From: Epiperipatus broadwayi
Lineage: Eukaryota > Onychophora > Udeonychophora > Euonychophora > Peripatidae
Direction of reading: 5' to 3'
DNA length: 64,000 bases
Assembly (NCBI GenBank): GCA_028023455.1
Contig: JAQFVV010000020.1
Location: 5,937,092-6,001,091 of the forward strand
A program made the position numbers and the translations under genes. Below the pieces are notes generated by a model. That model made no database searches. It worked only from the letters and a program-made list of their open reading frames with translations, and was not told the origin of the DNA. Below are positions 46,055 through 58,031 of this stretch, in pieces (the stretch's first letter is position 1; each line of letters starts with the position of its first letter).

Positions 46055-48892
46055 ACTATACGTTACAAGGGGAATCTACATGAGGAGCAAATAACTCTTA
46101 CTGAACACTTTTACAATTCCTCATTACCAAGAATCTAAGAAAAACATCACATAACTTCCTAAACATCATTTAATCATATTTCAACAATAACTTATTTACT
46201 TCTAAATACATTATTGGTGGGGATTTAATTCCTCATCACCAGGGCCCTAAGAACATCACTTCAAAAAATATCATTAATCATATGCATATAAAATAAACTA
46301 GACTCTACTCAGGGAAAATTATTAACATATACTAAATAAGCAAGATCTTTTATTCCTACAGACATTATAACACAAAGATTTCTTTCTATTCTCATAGCTT
46401 CTCTAAATATCGAACATTATAAATACACGCTGTCAGATAAATACATACAGATAATATACAATCCATTCAACTCAGTAGAATACGACAGTGCATGAAATTT
46501 ATGTATAAATTTATTCACAAATTATATTTTATCAAACAAATATTATAATTGTGCAAAACAAACACATACTCGCGAATAAAAAGTATATATAATATTAACT
46601 CTAAATTACACACTAAGCAGGTAACATGATAATTAAATATGGCACTAAGGTATAACTTTTAATTTAATAAACTTTAGGTTACTTTTTAAAATTTAATATT
46701 TATAATTATTATGAATGAACTTTCTTTCATATCTAACAAACTATTTCTGTTATACGTTCATTGATTTAAAAAAAAAAAAAAAATTTTCACTTTGAGATAA
46801 TAAAGTATACAAAATAAATGTAAACCTCTCTAATAATATATTTAAAAAAATATTTCTTTCTTTTACCTTCGTAAAAGAACAATTACCAGCGTACTCCTCA
46901 TTTGGAGACACTTCAGAGACGGTCTCGAAAATCAAAATAACACAGATTATAAATGACATAATAATAAATAAAGCCTATCTACCTATCGTATACATTAATT
47001 ATGACAAGCAATAAAAAAAATAAAGAAACAAAAGTTATTAGTTTTGTAACTTAAAATAAAAGTTCACTTGCAAAACTCGGTTCCAGGTTGATGAAATAAT
47101 ATGGGACATATTCCAAACTGAATTTAAACTAAAATGCACTTCTGCAGTATAACTTAAAAAAATATAAGCATAACTTAAATATGCCCAGCACCTTTCAGTG
47201 TTCATAGCATATCCATTCGAGGTGCCAAATCATACACAAGCAGTGAATTTCTCCTTTATTATACTGAAAATATAAGACATTCTCCGTTGTAGTTCTGGAC
47301 TAAATACACAATTATCCTTAGTATTTTCTGAATAGCATTTAACACTTTAAATTGTCCTTAGTAATTCCATAATTAATAATGCTTTGTTTTATATTCCGTC
47401 CTTATTGAAGAGAACAAAAATTACTCGCACTTCTGTCCTTCAATTTAAACAGAAGTAGCTTACATTTTATTTCCTTAATTTAAAAATACTTATTAGTTCC
47501 AGAAATATCAAATAAATGAATACTGTTATCTCCTTATGATGAACTTAAACATAGTATGATCTATCAAAATAGACATATCCTTAAATCTATGTATAATCTT
47601 CACAAAAACACAACACGAAAAATAGTGAGAAACTAGAATATATTCTGTAGTATAGTTCTGCATGCGTTTTCCATATATATATATATAAAAACACGTTGCT
47701 TAATGATACAATAATAATATTTATGTAGACTATTCTTATTTAAAATGGCAATTAAGTAAAATAATGTAAACTGGATGTTATTAACATACATTTTTAAAAG
47801 AGTAATAGTTATAAAGGGATTAATTCAGAAATGTTTAAATTGAAGAGAGTAAATCTGACCGACGTACCTTTTTAAAACCTCAGAATTGCATTTTTAATTA
47901 ATTTTTTCCATAATAAAGTTCTGAAGCTCCTTTGGAAGTTTTTACTCTAAAGTCTTTTCAAAGTCAATTTGACTTCAGCAACTGGCTTTAATTTTTACAA
48001 TATATGAACCACTGTTTACTGGTTACAATTACATTACAAAGAGCCAATTTTCTGCTGGAGATCTTGGTTAAAAACTCTCTTTAGCAAAGTTCATTTGCCT
48101 TTCCCAAGGTTACTCCCACACATCTTGCTAACTAATTACATATGCAAAAACAAATCTTTTCAAGAAAAAAAAATCACTTTGATTTTTAAAATTAAATGAA
48201 GACAAGAAAAAAAAATACAAATAATAAAATAAATAGCTTTTATAAACTTGAAAAAAAAAAGAATATTAATTAACTATCAAATAAAAATGATTAATAATTT
48301 ATTCAATTTATAAAATAATTCATTGATCTAACTATCTATTAAATACTGGAAAGAAATATATATTTGTTAATTATTTAAGTTAACTACTGTAATTAAAATG
48401 TTTTTATTGTGAATGTACTATTGTTTGCTGTTTTTAAAGATGAAAATGGAATGAAACATAATGCAGAATCACACATGCATACACATGTACTATAACTTAA
48501 ATATTGAACTATCTTAACTAAATATAATTGAAACTGCTATTAACTGTTGACAAAAGGATAAGAATTAATGAATAAAGGATTTTGAAACCATTCAAATAAT
48601 ATTATACTAACACAGGATAACTTTGCATCTTTCCAACAAGACGTATTAATTCCATTAATAAACAACCCCCCTTCCTTACATTAAATACCTCATTAACCAC
48701 AATAATACTAATAATAATGGATACTTATAAAGTGGTCAATAAACTGCATAAGCAATCCATATTTAAGCTTTAAGCAATCTCCAGCACAAAATTTTAAAAT
48801 TCTAAGGCTATTTCATTTTTTTTTAGTATAATATAACTTTATTTAAGATACAAAGTATCTTAAATCCTTGTGCTCATTCAGATGGCCACAAT
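46055..48892. other. AT-rich DNA, no gene seen
   Basis: Poly(A) at about 46768-46782. A roughly 30-bp sequence around 47545 (CATAGTATGATCTATC) resembles 36435, suggesting that an older repeat lies on both sides of the LTR element. No coding signal. Confidence 0.4.
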
Positions 48893-48917
48893 ATATATAT
48901 ATATATATATATATATG
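48893..48917. repeat. (TA)n microsatellite
   Basis: Pure TA run abutting the left end of the family E inverted pair. Confidence 0.9.
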
Positions 48918-48919
48918 TT

Positions 48920-49500
48920 ATATAGAGCTCACAAAACAAACTTTTAAAAAGTTTTGTAGAATACTCCCAACTTCAGACCAGTTTCTGCTACTGGTGTCCT
49001 CAGGTGCTAGGATATTCAATCGTTAGATTAAAAATACCAGGACAAGCCCAGCACTTTATCTAATGTATAACTATTAAGTAGAAACTCTGACATTTTCAGA
49101 CATCCATATGTCTTCCAATGTAGTTATTTAACTTAAATAGCCATATGGAACTGAACTAGGTTCAGATACACCATATATCGCCAAATCCATCATAGCAATT
49201 TTATATTTGGGGATTTTATATTGCTAAAGCCCTTAATATATAGTATATCTAAACTTAGTTCAGTCCCATATGGCTATTTAAGTTAGATAGCTGGATTGGA
49301 AGAAAATTTCAGAGTTTCTATTTAATAGTTATACATTAAATAAAGTACTGGACTTATACTGGTATTTTTAACTTAAATGATTGAATATCCTAACACCTCA
49401 CTGAGAATGCCAGTAGCACAAACCAGTCTGAGGTTGGGAGTATTCTACAAAGATTGTTAAGGGTTTGCTTTGCGAGCTCTATATATAACATTTGTAAACA
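48920..49500. mobile_element. Family E hammerhead element as inverted pair
   Basis: The left arm (about 48920-49180, minus) and right arm (about 49230-49500, plus) are inverted copies: TATAGAGCTC...tip, CTTCAGACCAGTTTCTGCTA, and inner CATATGG...AACTAGGTTCAG. The left ribozyme (complement of CTGAGGA at 48997-49003, GAAA at 48982-48985, ACTGGT) keeps core residues, but stem I and stem II are damaged. The right one (from 49399: CTGAGAA, CAAA) is inactive. Right end is followed by TCATGTGACATCTGACTT. Confidence 0.75.
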
Positions 49501-49556
49501 CAAGCTTATTAAATTTAGATCATGTGACATCTGACTTGATTTTTTTAAAATATATA

Positions 49557-50465
49557 TTATATAAGCAACTTGAACTCAGACTTTTAAGCTCCCTACAGTT
49601 ATGCACTCCAACTTATATAACTGATATATAAGATCATATACATGTGAAAAAGATAAATGATCTCCAATATACATATTTTATGCTGAACCAGCACTCATCA
49701 ATTGGTTCAGATCATCATCACCCACACATATATACAATCAGTGCATAGTTTCTATTAAGATAGCAAATCATCAAACTTTAATGGACAAAGCTTCAATCTT
49801 CTCTGCTCTCCAACTCTTCAGCAATTTATATCAATCAAAATTCGATGATAAAACACTTGAAGCCCTTATTGATGCAAATATTTTTGTTATACCCATGTTG
49901 ATATTTAAGTCACCCTGAATCCTCACACATAGGATCTTAATATGCTGCATTTAATTATACAGAAGAGTGATGGGTTGTATACAGGCTGAATATGTCATAT
50001 TCAAATAAGTATAAGGGACTTGAATTCAGATTTTCAAGCTTCCTAAAGTTATAATTAAATGGATATATTAAGGTCTAATATGTGAGGGGTTAGAGTGTTT
50101 TAACTAACATGGGTATGACAATAATATTGGCATCAACAAGGGCTTTGAGTATTCCATCATCAGATTTTCAATGATATGGATGGCAGAGGAGTTGGAGGGT
50201 GGATAAGATTGAAGCTTGTCCATTAAAGTTTAATGATTTGATATCTTAATATAAACAGAGCACAGATTGTATATATGTGTGGAAGATGGTGATCTGAACA
50301 AACTGATGAATGCTGGTTCAGTACAAAATATGTATATTGGAGATCATTTATCCTTTTTACATGTAGACAAGCACGTGTGTATCAGTTGTTTTGTATAAGA
50401 TAGTGTGCATAACTGTAGGGAACTTGAAAGACTGAGTTCGAAGTCTTTTATAATTACATTAAATT
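49557..50465. mobile_element. Family B hammerhead elements as large inverted pair
   Basis: A minus-strand unit at 49557-49942 and a plus-strand unit at 50043-50465 share the whole family B sequence (arms about 400 bp), including GTCCATTAAAGTTT and the tRNA-like end. Both ribozymes read AAAA where GAAA is required (G12 lost). The minus copy also has TTGATGA (49695-49701, complement). Neither should self-cleave. Confidence 0.8.
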
Positions 50466-50969
50466 TAGTATAGATGATATACTTATTTGAATATTATATG
50501 TAAATGTGTGTGTGTGTGAAAATGGTCTGTTTCCAAAATTATACTGCATTATTTTTTTCATAACTGTATTGTATTCTAATTTTTGCTAATTATTTTTTAA
50601 AAACCTATAATGTATATAATTTTTAAAAGTGTCATAGTATTTATGTGTTTAAAATATCTGTTATGTATATATAAGGGGGTAAAAGTAAGTAAGTGGAATT
50701 TTATAATAAAAATTGTTTACTTATTAAATTTAATCTGATTTCAAATTACCATCCATTTGATGCAATACATCAGTCTAAACAAGTTATTATTTTTTCACAT
50801 GGTCTGGAAGCACTTGAAAAATAATGCTTCCACTTCCCCCCCACACACACACTTCTAAGTTTGCAAAAAAAAAAAAAAGAGACATTTTTTCCATTCTGAC
50901 ATTTAAAAAAAATCACACAAAGTAATATTGAGTGAATATGGCTGATAGATAAGCTGGGTCATGCTGAAT
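50466..50969. other. No gene seen; possible degraded transposase 3' end
   Basis: CA-run at 50837-50850 and poly(A) near 50866. On the minus strand HDPAYLSAIF and CIASNGW...FEI are faintly like the C-terminal blocks of mariner-type transposases. Too weak to call. Confidence 0.2.
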
Positions 50970-51224
50970 TTAATTAAAAAGTGTTTCACCCTCAAGATTT
51001 TGAGTAATGATACCTTGTTGAGATAAAACTTTCACTATTTTCTTTGTCACAAAAAAGGGATGTTTATATTTTACTGTGTCACGCAAATGTTTTTGAACTT
51101 GCAGATAACATACATGACTATTATGACCTAAATCTGAGAGAAAAATACCATTTGTATGAAAAAAAGTCAGAGTTGTTTTGACTTCACTTGAAACACTTTT
51201 TAGGAATGTGGTGTATTTAACATT
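50970..51224 (-). pseudogene. Unidentified coding-like open stretch
   Basis: 85 codons between stops, with mixed composition unusual for this window: LSDLGHNSHVCYLQVQKHLR and KYKHPFFVTKKIVKVL. Similar protein-like pieces continue further upstream on the same strand (to about 51520) in broken frames. I do not recognise the family. A dead transposon gene is more likely than a host exon. Confidence 0.25.
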
Positions 51225-52090
51225 TTAATTAAATCATTCAAAAACTTGTATTTTTTATGAGATTAGTTTGCTTGTAATCTGTTTCAAGCACGGTTTTTCC
51301 TGCCACTTTCTGTAAATGAAACAGAATTTCATCTTGTTTAAATATTTCAGTAAGTAAAAATCAACAAATACATGAAACACACTTTACATGTGATACCCCA
51401 ATTTTACACAGTGATATAATTTGGCAGATTACTGCAGCAGGGTTTGTGCAAAAAGAGTGTAACAGCAGAAGCATATCCTATAACAGGCTCACAAATCAAG
51501 AAACAATTCTGGTTATTTTTGGATCCCCCTCATATATTGATTTGAAATAGTTTTGAGTTATGGTCATTTCTACTAGTATTTTGAAATTAACAATAGTCTG
51601 TAAATACACCAAATTTATGAAGAAAAAAAGAAGATATAAACATCATTAATCTCAAGATAATATGTACATAATCAATTCTATTTAACAAATATATATAAAA
51701 AAGATATATAAGCATTTTAATATTAAGAATTTGTCAAGAATCATAGTTAAAATAATAATATTCAAATTACATAACAAATATAATATCTTATTTAAATATA
51801 TCATTCACTAAAATACATGTAAACATATAATGTGAGTGTGAAAGAAAATTTCATATTTTAAAATATTATTTTAAAAATTATGAATTAATACAATAAATTA
51901 ATAAATTATAAATAATGACAAGTATTTGATTTTTAATGTTATTAAGATAAATATATACTCTTATATGAAAATAAAGTACTATAAACATCAATAAAGTACA
52001 ATATAAATAAAATAAATATATTAAATTTATTTTTTACTACATCCAATCAAAATTTCTATTCTTTTAATCAGTCAATAAAATATCTACATT
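51225..52090. other. AT-rich DNA, no gene seen
   Basis: Apart from possible extensions of the unidentified remnant up to about 51520, nothing is recognised. Confidence 0.35.
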
Positions 52091-52216
52091 TAATTATTAT
52101 TTATATGAAGTTAGATGATTTCACATACTAATAATATTTGCACCTATAAATAATCTGGATGTGTTGTAGATGTATTATGCAAAATCATCTAATTTCATAT
52201 TAATAATTATTAAATA
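52091..52216. repeat. Inverted repeat, about 40-bp arms
   Basis: TTTAATTATTATTTATATGA...GATGATTT (52091-52124) pairs with AAATCATC...TCATATTAATAATTATTAAA (about 52184-52216), enclosing about 55 bp. Confidence 0.6.
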
Positions 52217-52239
52217 TAGCATAAGTGCTTAGGAAAAAA

Positions 52240-52860
52240 GTGAAGGTCTCAGGAGGATTTGAACCAACCCTCATATATAAATATATCAAATTTCTACTAT
52301 CTCTTGCCTTTGACAGAATAACTCAGTTGGTTAGAGTGTTTAACTTAAATACAATATTCAAAAATCTAAAGGTGTGAGTTCAACTTTCTATGCAAATACT
52401 GTCACCGAGCATATCAAGCCAGCAACACCTGAAGAAGAGTGGGGAATAATATCTAAAGGTGTGAGTTCAACTTCTATTCATGTCACTGCATATCATGCCA
52501 GCAACACCTGAAAAAGAGTGGTGAGTAATAATACTCGAAACAACACCTGAAGAAGAGTGGAGAATATTCAAAAAACTAAAGGTGCAAATTCAACTTCTAT
52601 GCAAATACTGTCACTGTGCTTATCAAGCCAGAAACACCTGAAGAAGAGTGGTGAGTAATACTACTCAAAACAATACCCAAAGAAAAGTGGAGAACAATAC
52701 TACTCGAATACCAACCTGTGTTGTCTAATTATGTGTTATTAATAACAAGTTGTTTGCATTTGGAAAGTTTAAATAAACTTTAAATTTTTCTGTACATTCA
52801 ACATTCGCTCATAGATAATGGAAATAGTCCAACATATCACATCTAATTTATTTTACTTAT
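52240..52860 (+). mobile_element. Family D element with internal amplification of the hammerhead-like core
   Basis: Opens with GGAGGATTTGAACCAACCCT as in the 2.63-kb copy. It has a tRNA-like head with a near-perfect A box TAACTCAGTTGGTTAGAG (52319-52335) and B-box-like GTGTGAGTTCAAC (52373-52384). About four partial repeats of the AACACCTGAAGAAGAGTGG segment follow between 52420 and 52690. It ends with the family D right arm (CATTCAACATTCGCTCATAG...CAACATATCACATC). One core (52508-52540) has ACTCGAAAC intact but CTGAAAA; others are truncated. Confidence 0.7.
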
Positions 52861-54744
52861 GTCCTTTATAGAATTTTTTTTATACATTAAAGTGGCATTG
52901 TTTAATAAAAATTAGTTTGATTTGTCATCAAACATTATCACCTGAAATAGAAAATATTTCTATATAGGACATAAACAAAATAACATACGGAACACTATTA
53001 TATGCATAATGATAAATGATTGCAATGCCTAATTGCATATGTAACTTACGGAGAATAATCTTAAAGTGACTGCAAATAGTTGATTTACCCTCTAACTACA
53101 ACAGCAACAATTTCTATAATATGAGAATGACCATCCCCTATTGTAATCAATTTAAAATAATTAGCAATAACACAACACTTTACAAAGAATCTGTAACACT
53201 GATGTTATATCTGTACATGTATTTGAAATTTTTTAAAAAAGAAATAAACACAAATATTAAGAATTCCCAATTGTTAAGATTTAAAATAAATAGCAATATG
53301 TCTTGATTGATGTAAAAATTTATCCTACTAATTAAAGTTGTTAATGACAATTACTTATATAGTAAGCAATGGAAGTAATGATGGAGAATATGGGCTTTCC
53401 AATATTGCACTAATTGTTTGACAGCTATAGTTAGAAAAAGATTAACTATTTAAAAATAGTTACTTTAAGAGATTATTATCCATAATAAAGGTGGAATCCC
53501 TTTACATATGCGTTGCCAATAAATCAGAAATATTTTACAAATTTAATAAGCAAATAAAAATGAGTTTGTTGATATACATAAAAAAATATTTACACAGATT
53601 TTGAAAGCTTACTGACCAGATAGTCTTTTTATATTTTTTACTCATTTTATTAGTTTTTTAATCTTCTAGTTAGAGTATCTGAATTGTTCACAGTTCAAAA
53701 AGTTAGGGCAACTTTAGAGTAAAAGGAAGAAATTTATATTAAGATCTCAGGCAGATTGGTTTTGAACAATTATTATCTTCAACACTATTATCGACTATTT
53801 ATTTTTAAGATATGGCATTATTCATTGTAGAGAAATTACATTTTGGAAGCATGGACCGTACATTGTGGTTGCAATCAATACATGCTCTTGAAAGTCATGT
53901 TTAGATTAAAATCAGTATTGAAAAGCACCCTTTAACTCTACATTTTTATATAGGTAGTTATTAAAAATCTGCTTGATTTTCTGCAGTTATATCTGATTCT
54001 CTTCTTTTCTAATTAAGGCTTTGTGCAGCATTACAGCTCCATGCATTTTCTAGAAATATGGGAGAATACTGAACCTCTGAATCCATAAAAGAATAAAAAT
54101 GACTCTATTTCTTAAACTGAATTTATAAATCTGAGTGAATATTTTATTGATGATGATTTATTTGGCTCAAAGGCCCAAGTCTTGCCAATTTAATTTTTTT
54201 TTTTACAGATTTTTCTATTTTTTTAGATCTAATCTTAACTATAAATAATTAAATACATTTTTTTATTAGCAAACATTTTGTTTTTATTTAAGCAAATATA
54301 AAATAAACTTTTTGTAAAATCTTTTTTAAACAAATACAAACTAAACTTTTCATATTTACTTATAAATATTTAAATTTTCACTTCATTTTTAAATATTTTT
54401 ATATAACTTAGAAATGCTGTTTGTTAGTTTTGGATGAATTTTGCAATTAAGATTTAACTGACTTTTATCAAATAGATTTCTTAACATTTTGAACATATGT
54501 TAAAAATCAATGACAATGCAATATGTAATGTATTTAAGGTTTAACCCTTTGTTTATTCATTGTGTAGGAGATTGGTAAACTTAATTTCAAATGTATTGAT
54601 ATTGGTTTAGTAAGTTTTCAGTAAATCCCACAAGCCAATATATTTTTTAAATGCTTTTATTTTGAAAAAAAAAAAAACTAACTCTGAAAAATATTAACTA
54701 TCAATTAAATATTTGAAAACCAGGCACTCTTCACAAACCTGGAA
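52861..54744. other. AT-rich DNA, no gene seen
   Basis: About 1.9 kb without a supported feature. The 61-codon open frame at 53121-53306 has no motif. Confidence 0.4.
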
Positions 54745-55135
54745 GCTTAATTGTAAGTATATGGGATTTGAACTCAGATTTTCAAGCACCCTTCAACTAT
54801 CCATACTATCTCATACAACTGATACACATGACCACACACATGTAGAAAAGATAAATAATCACCAATATACATATTTTGTGCTAAACTAGCACTCATCAGT
54901 TGGTCCATTAAAGTATGAAGATTTGCTATCTTAATATAAACTGAGCACTGATTATATATATATGTGTGGGAGATGATAATCTGGACCAACTGATGAGTGC
55001 TAGTTTAGCACAAAATACATATATTGGTGATTATTTATTTTTTCTACATATGTGTGGTCATTTGTATCAGTTGTATGAGATAGTGTGGATAGTTTAAGGG
55101 TGCTTGAAAATCTGAGTTCAAATCCCTTATACTAT
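54745..55135. mobile_element. Family B hammerhead elements as inverted pair
   Basis: A minus-strand piece (54745-54905: tRNA-like end through hammerhead) joins a plus-strand unit (54906-55135) at TTGGTCCATTAAAG. GTCC belongs to both partners, a 4-nt microhomology junction. Both ribozymes have perfect CTGATGA, GTGCT/AGCAC stem II and ACCAA/TTGGT stem I, but AAAA instead of GAAA (complement near 54875; 55012-55015). Confidence 0.85.
54983..55030 (+). ncRNA. Hammerhead ribozyme, family B, G12-to-A variant
   Basis: CTGATGA (54990-54996), perfect stem II, AAAA (55012-55015), TACATATA and TTGGT pairing with ACCAA. Everything is conserved except G12, the general-base position, so cleavage should be severely reduced. 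Its inverted partner (54862-54905, minus) has the same change. Confidence 0.7.
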
Positions 55136-55999
55136 CAATCAAAGTAGAAATAAAAACAAACCTTATTTTCTGATGTTTAATGGGACAGATTTGATCTAAG
55201 ATAGTTGTACACTCATTATATTATTTTGGAAATAATACAAAAAACATTTAACTTAACACTGAGTTCATTACTTAGAATATATAATATTATTAGCTTATTA
55301 GTCTTTCAACCAGCAGCTTTCTGTCTAAATTTTGTAAATTAAATCATCCTTAATTACATGTAGATGGTTCTTTACAGTATTGGACTCTAATGTAGAATTT
55401 CTTATGCAGTGCTTTATTTTACTCTGTTAACTCTTATTTAACTTAACACCAAAGTGATCTTTTCAGCATATTTCACCATTCTCAGATTGTTGGATTTGCA
55501 AGCACATTACTGCTAATATATCACTTAACACTAAACTGCTCTCTGGCGATGTTCTTAATGTTTTGTTGACATTATTAGATAAACTTCTTTGTTTTAAGAT
55601 CTAACTTGCATAAAATGCTTTTTTACTATCTCCTTACAAATTAGCATATCTGGATTACTTATGGTATTTGCATAACTTCATTTATTATGCATTTTAATTA
55701 TTTTTAAAGTGATTTTTTTGTCTTTTGTTGTGTAGTTTTACACCCACACACAGATAACTTTATTTACACAATTTAATTAATACTAAGAAATACTTCCTAT
55801 TCACTTTAAAAATACGTATAAGTTAATTACATATGTAATCTTATAGACTTGTGCATTTTCTACACACTTATAACTTTTCTAGAGAGAAGAGTCTTTATTT
55901 TTTGAAAAAAACTTTTTCTTTAAGCTTTGTTTCACCCTTTAATTCAGAAAAGTAACTTGTGAGTTTTGGCCTTAACATTTTTCTTCTGTGTGTATTTTT

Positions 56000-56335
56000 A
56001 TATTAGACTATTTTCATCATCTATTATGTATCTTGAATGTCCTTAGAAAAATTTAATTATTTAAATATTCCAAATACATTTAACTGTTAGTAATAGCACG
56101 TCTAACATGTTAGTATATGAACATTTCGAGAGGTATTATTCTGCCCCACTTCTTCAGGTGTTGCTGGACTGACCAGTGACAGTACTAGCATGGGATTCAA
56201 ATATGAATCCTTAGATTCTTGATGTGCTATTACTAACAGTTAAATGTATTTGGAATATTTAAATTTTTCTAAAGACAATCAATGTGCATATTAGATGATG
56301 AAAATAGTCCAATATAAAAATACACCTAGAACACC
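56000..56335 (-). mobile_element. Family D element inserted in the old LTR element
   Basis: The arms at about 56000-56100 and 56225-56335 are inverted copies (ACTATTTTCATCATCTA... and complement). Between them lies the D core on the minus strand: CTGAAGA (complement at 56151-56157), a stem II, GAAA (complement at 56124-56127), then TGTT where ACGT/ACAT is expected. The predicted stem I pairing is lost. Confidence 0.65.
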
Positions 56336-56729
56336 ATCATCACAAATCTTCAGGAAAACATTTTTCTTTTGTGTTTATTTTGATATTAGTAGATTCTTAC
56401 ATTTGAATATTCCCACTATTTTTTATAGAAACTTCTACATGAGCAGTATCTGAACTTATGATCTTAATATCATAAACAGTACTTTATATGGTCAATGTGC
56501 CACATTAGTTCTCTATCATCTTCCATTTTAATTTCACGTATTTGCTTAGACAGTAACCTAATTATAATTTATGACATCTATTTTTTCTCAGTATATCTCT
56601 TATCTAGACAGTCTACTGTATATAGAACTTGACATTTTCAGACTTTATTTCCTTTCTTTTGGTTTTGTTAGGAATCAACATAGAAATATACATTTTAAAA
56701 TGGTGTTTCATTAATAATCCTGCAAAGGA

Positions 56730-57480
56730 TTTTTTTTCAGGTACAAATCTCATGTTTTTTTTTGATAGGCTTGACATTTTTTAAAGTTTCTACAATGTCA
56801 TTATTCAAGTCTGGCCATCAAATGGGCAACAAGCTATTTCTTTTATATGCACTATTCAGGTGTCTTTTATATAGCAACTTTAGCGTCTGTTTCCTTCACT
56901 CATTTATGTCATAAGAATATATTCTTGACACATAGTCAAACTTTCATGAGCATTTCCAAATTTGAAGCACTGTGTAGTTTGGCTGTGCTTTCAGCCATTT
57001 TTGTTTAATCCACTCTTTAGTTAATTGGAATCCCATATAATTTTTATTCCAATCTACTATAAGTTTAATATTTAGTCTCTTTAGCCTTGACTTAGATATA
57101 GAAGGGCATATTTGTTCTGGATTATAATTTTCATTTTAGTTCTCTTGGTGAATTCAATGGTTATTCCCAAAGATCAAAATCAATTACAGCTTAAAATAGG
57201 GCAAAGATTCTTGGTTACTATATATAATGGTAACTTTTTTATGCAGCTGTTTACTTTTACTGGTACTGTCACCATTTTATGTTAATAGAATTCCAATTTT
57301 TATCTATAGCTACTGAATTTGGTTTTTTAATTTGTATTCTATTATTCCACTTTCTATCATGGCTGTCCAATCCTTAAAAGAGATGAGTGATATGCCTGCC
57401 CTCTATCAATTTCCATTTTTTTCAATTTGATTACAAATTTTGACATCTAATAAATCCAATGTATTCTCACTTTCCTTTAT
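56730..57480 (-). pseudogene. Retrotransposon pol remnant including integrase zinc-binding region
   Basis: The minus-strand stretch near 56770-56885 reads LLYKRH, then RNSLLPI-stop-WPDLNNDIVETLK. This is the pattern L...H...WWPgl..DI...V..C of the integrase HHCC domain, with its first His and both Cys lost. Upstream (56940-57140) a 66-codon open stretch (SRLKRLNIKLIVDWNKNYMG, LTKEWIKQKWLKAQ) lies where the RNase H-integrase linker would be. Stops and shifts are frequent. The position between the two diverged LTRs supports the call. Confidence 0.5.
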
Positions 57481-58031
57481 TTTTTTAACCTTCACAACAT
57501 TCAAAAATCCCCCCTCCCCAATTTTCTATTGGCAAGTATATTCATTTTTGTCATTTGTTGTTTGTTTCTCTAATGAGTTTATTGCTCAGAAATATATTAG
57601 TAGTTTATTAATTTCATAAATTAAATCAGTCTTAATTATAGACAGTTCCTTACAGTATTGAACTATGACATAACATAGCATTTCTTATGCAGTACTTTAT
57701 TTTATTCTGTTAACTACTCTTCATTCATTTTACATCATAATGATCTTTTTAGCATATTTCATCACTCTTGAACTGCTGAACTCACAAGAATATTACTGCT
57801 TGTATCTTACTTAACACTGAACTGTTCTCTATGTTCTTATTGTTCTGCTGACATTATTAGATTGTTTGTTTTGTTTTGGGGTCTAATTTACATAAAATAG
57901 TTTTATTACTATCTCCTTGAAAAATAGCATGTCTAAGTTAGTTTGGTATTTGCATAATTTTAGTTATTTCTAGAGTGATTTTTTTTGTCTTTTATACTGT
58001 AGTTTTATATGCATACCCACGTAACTTTCAC

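Larger units (their letters stand above)
55298..58031 (-). mobile_element. Decayed LTR retrotransposon with integrase remnant
   Basis: Diverged direct repeats of about 450 bp (55298-55771 and 57585-58031) flank the region. Landmarks shared in order are TTTCTTATGCAGT...CTTTATTTTA, GATCTTTT(C/T)AGCATATTTCA, CTGACATTATTAGAT-type, ACTATCTCCTT and GGTATTTGCATAA. By eye they are 75-80% identical, so this is an old insertion. Between them is a minus-strand pol remnant and a later family D insertion. The interior is only 1.8 kb, so most of gag-pol is deleted. Confidence 0.6.

Noticed and set aside
50700-50969. Mariner transposase C-terminus on the minus strand
   Set aside because: Only two faint block resemblances, with frame breaks; insufficient to call.
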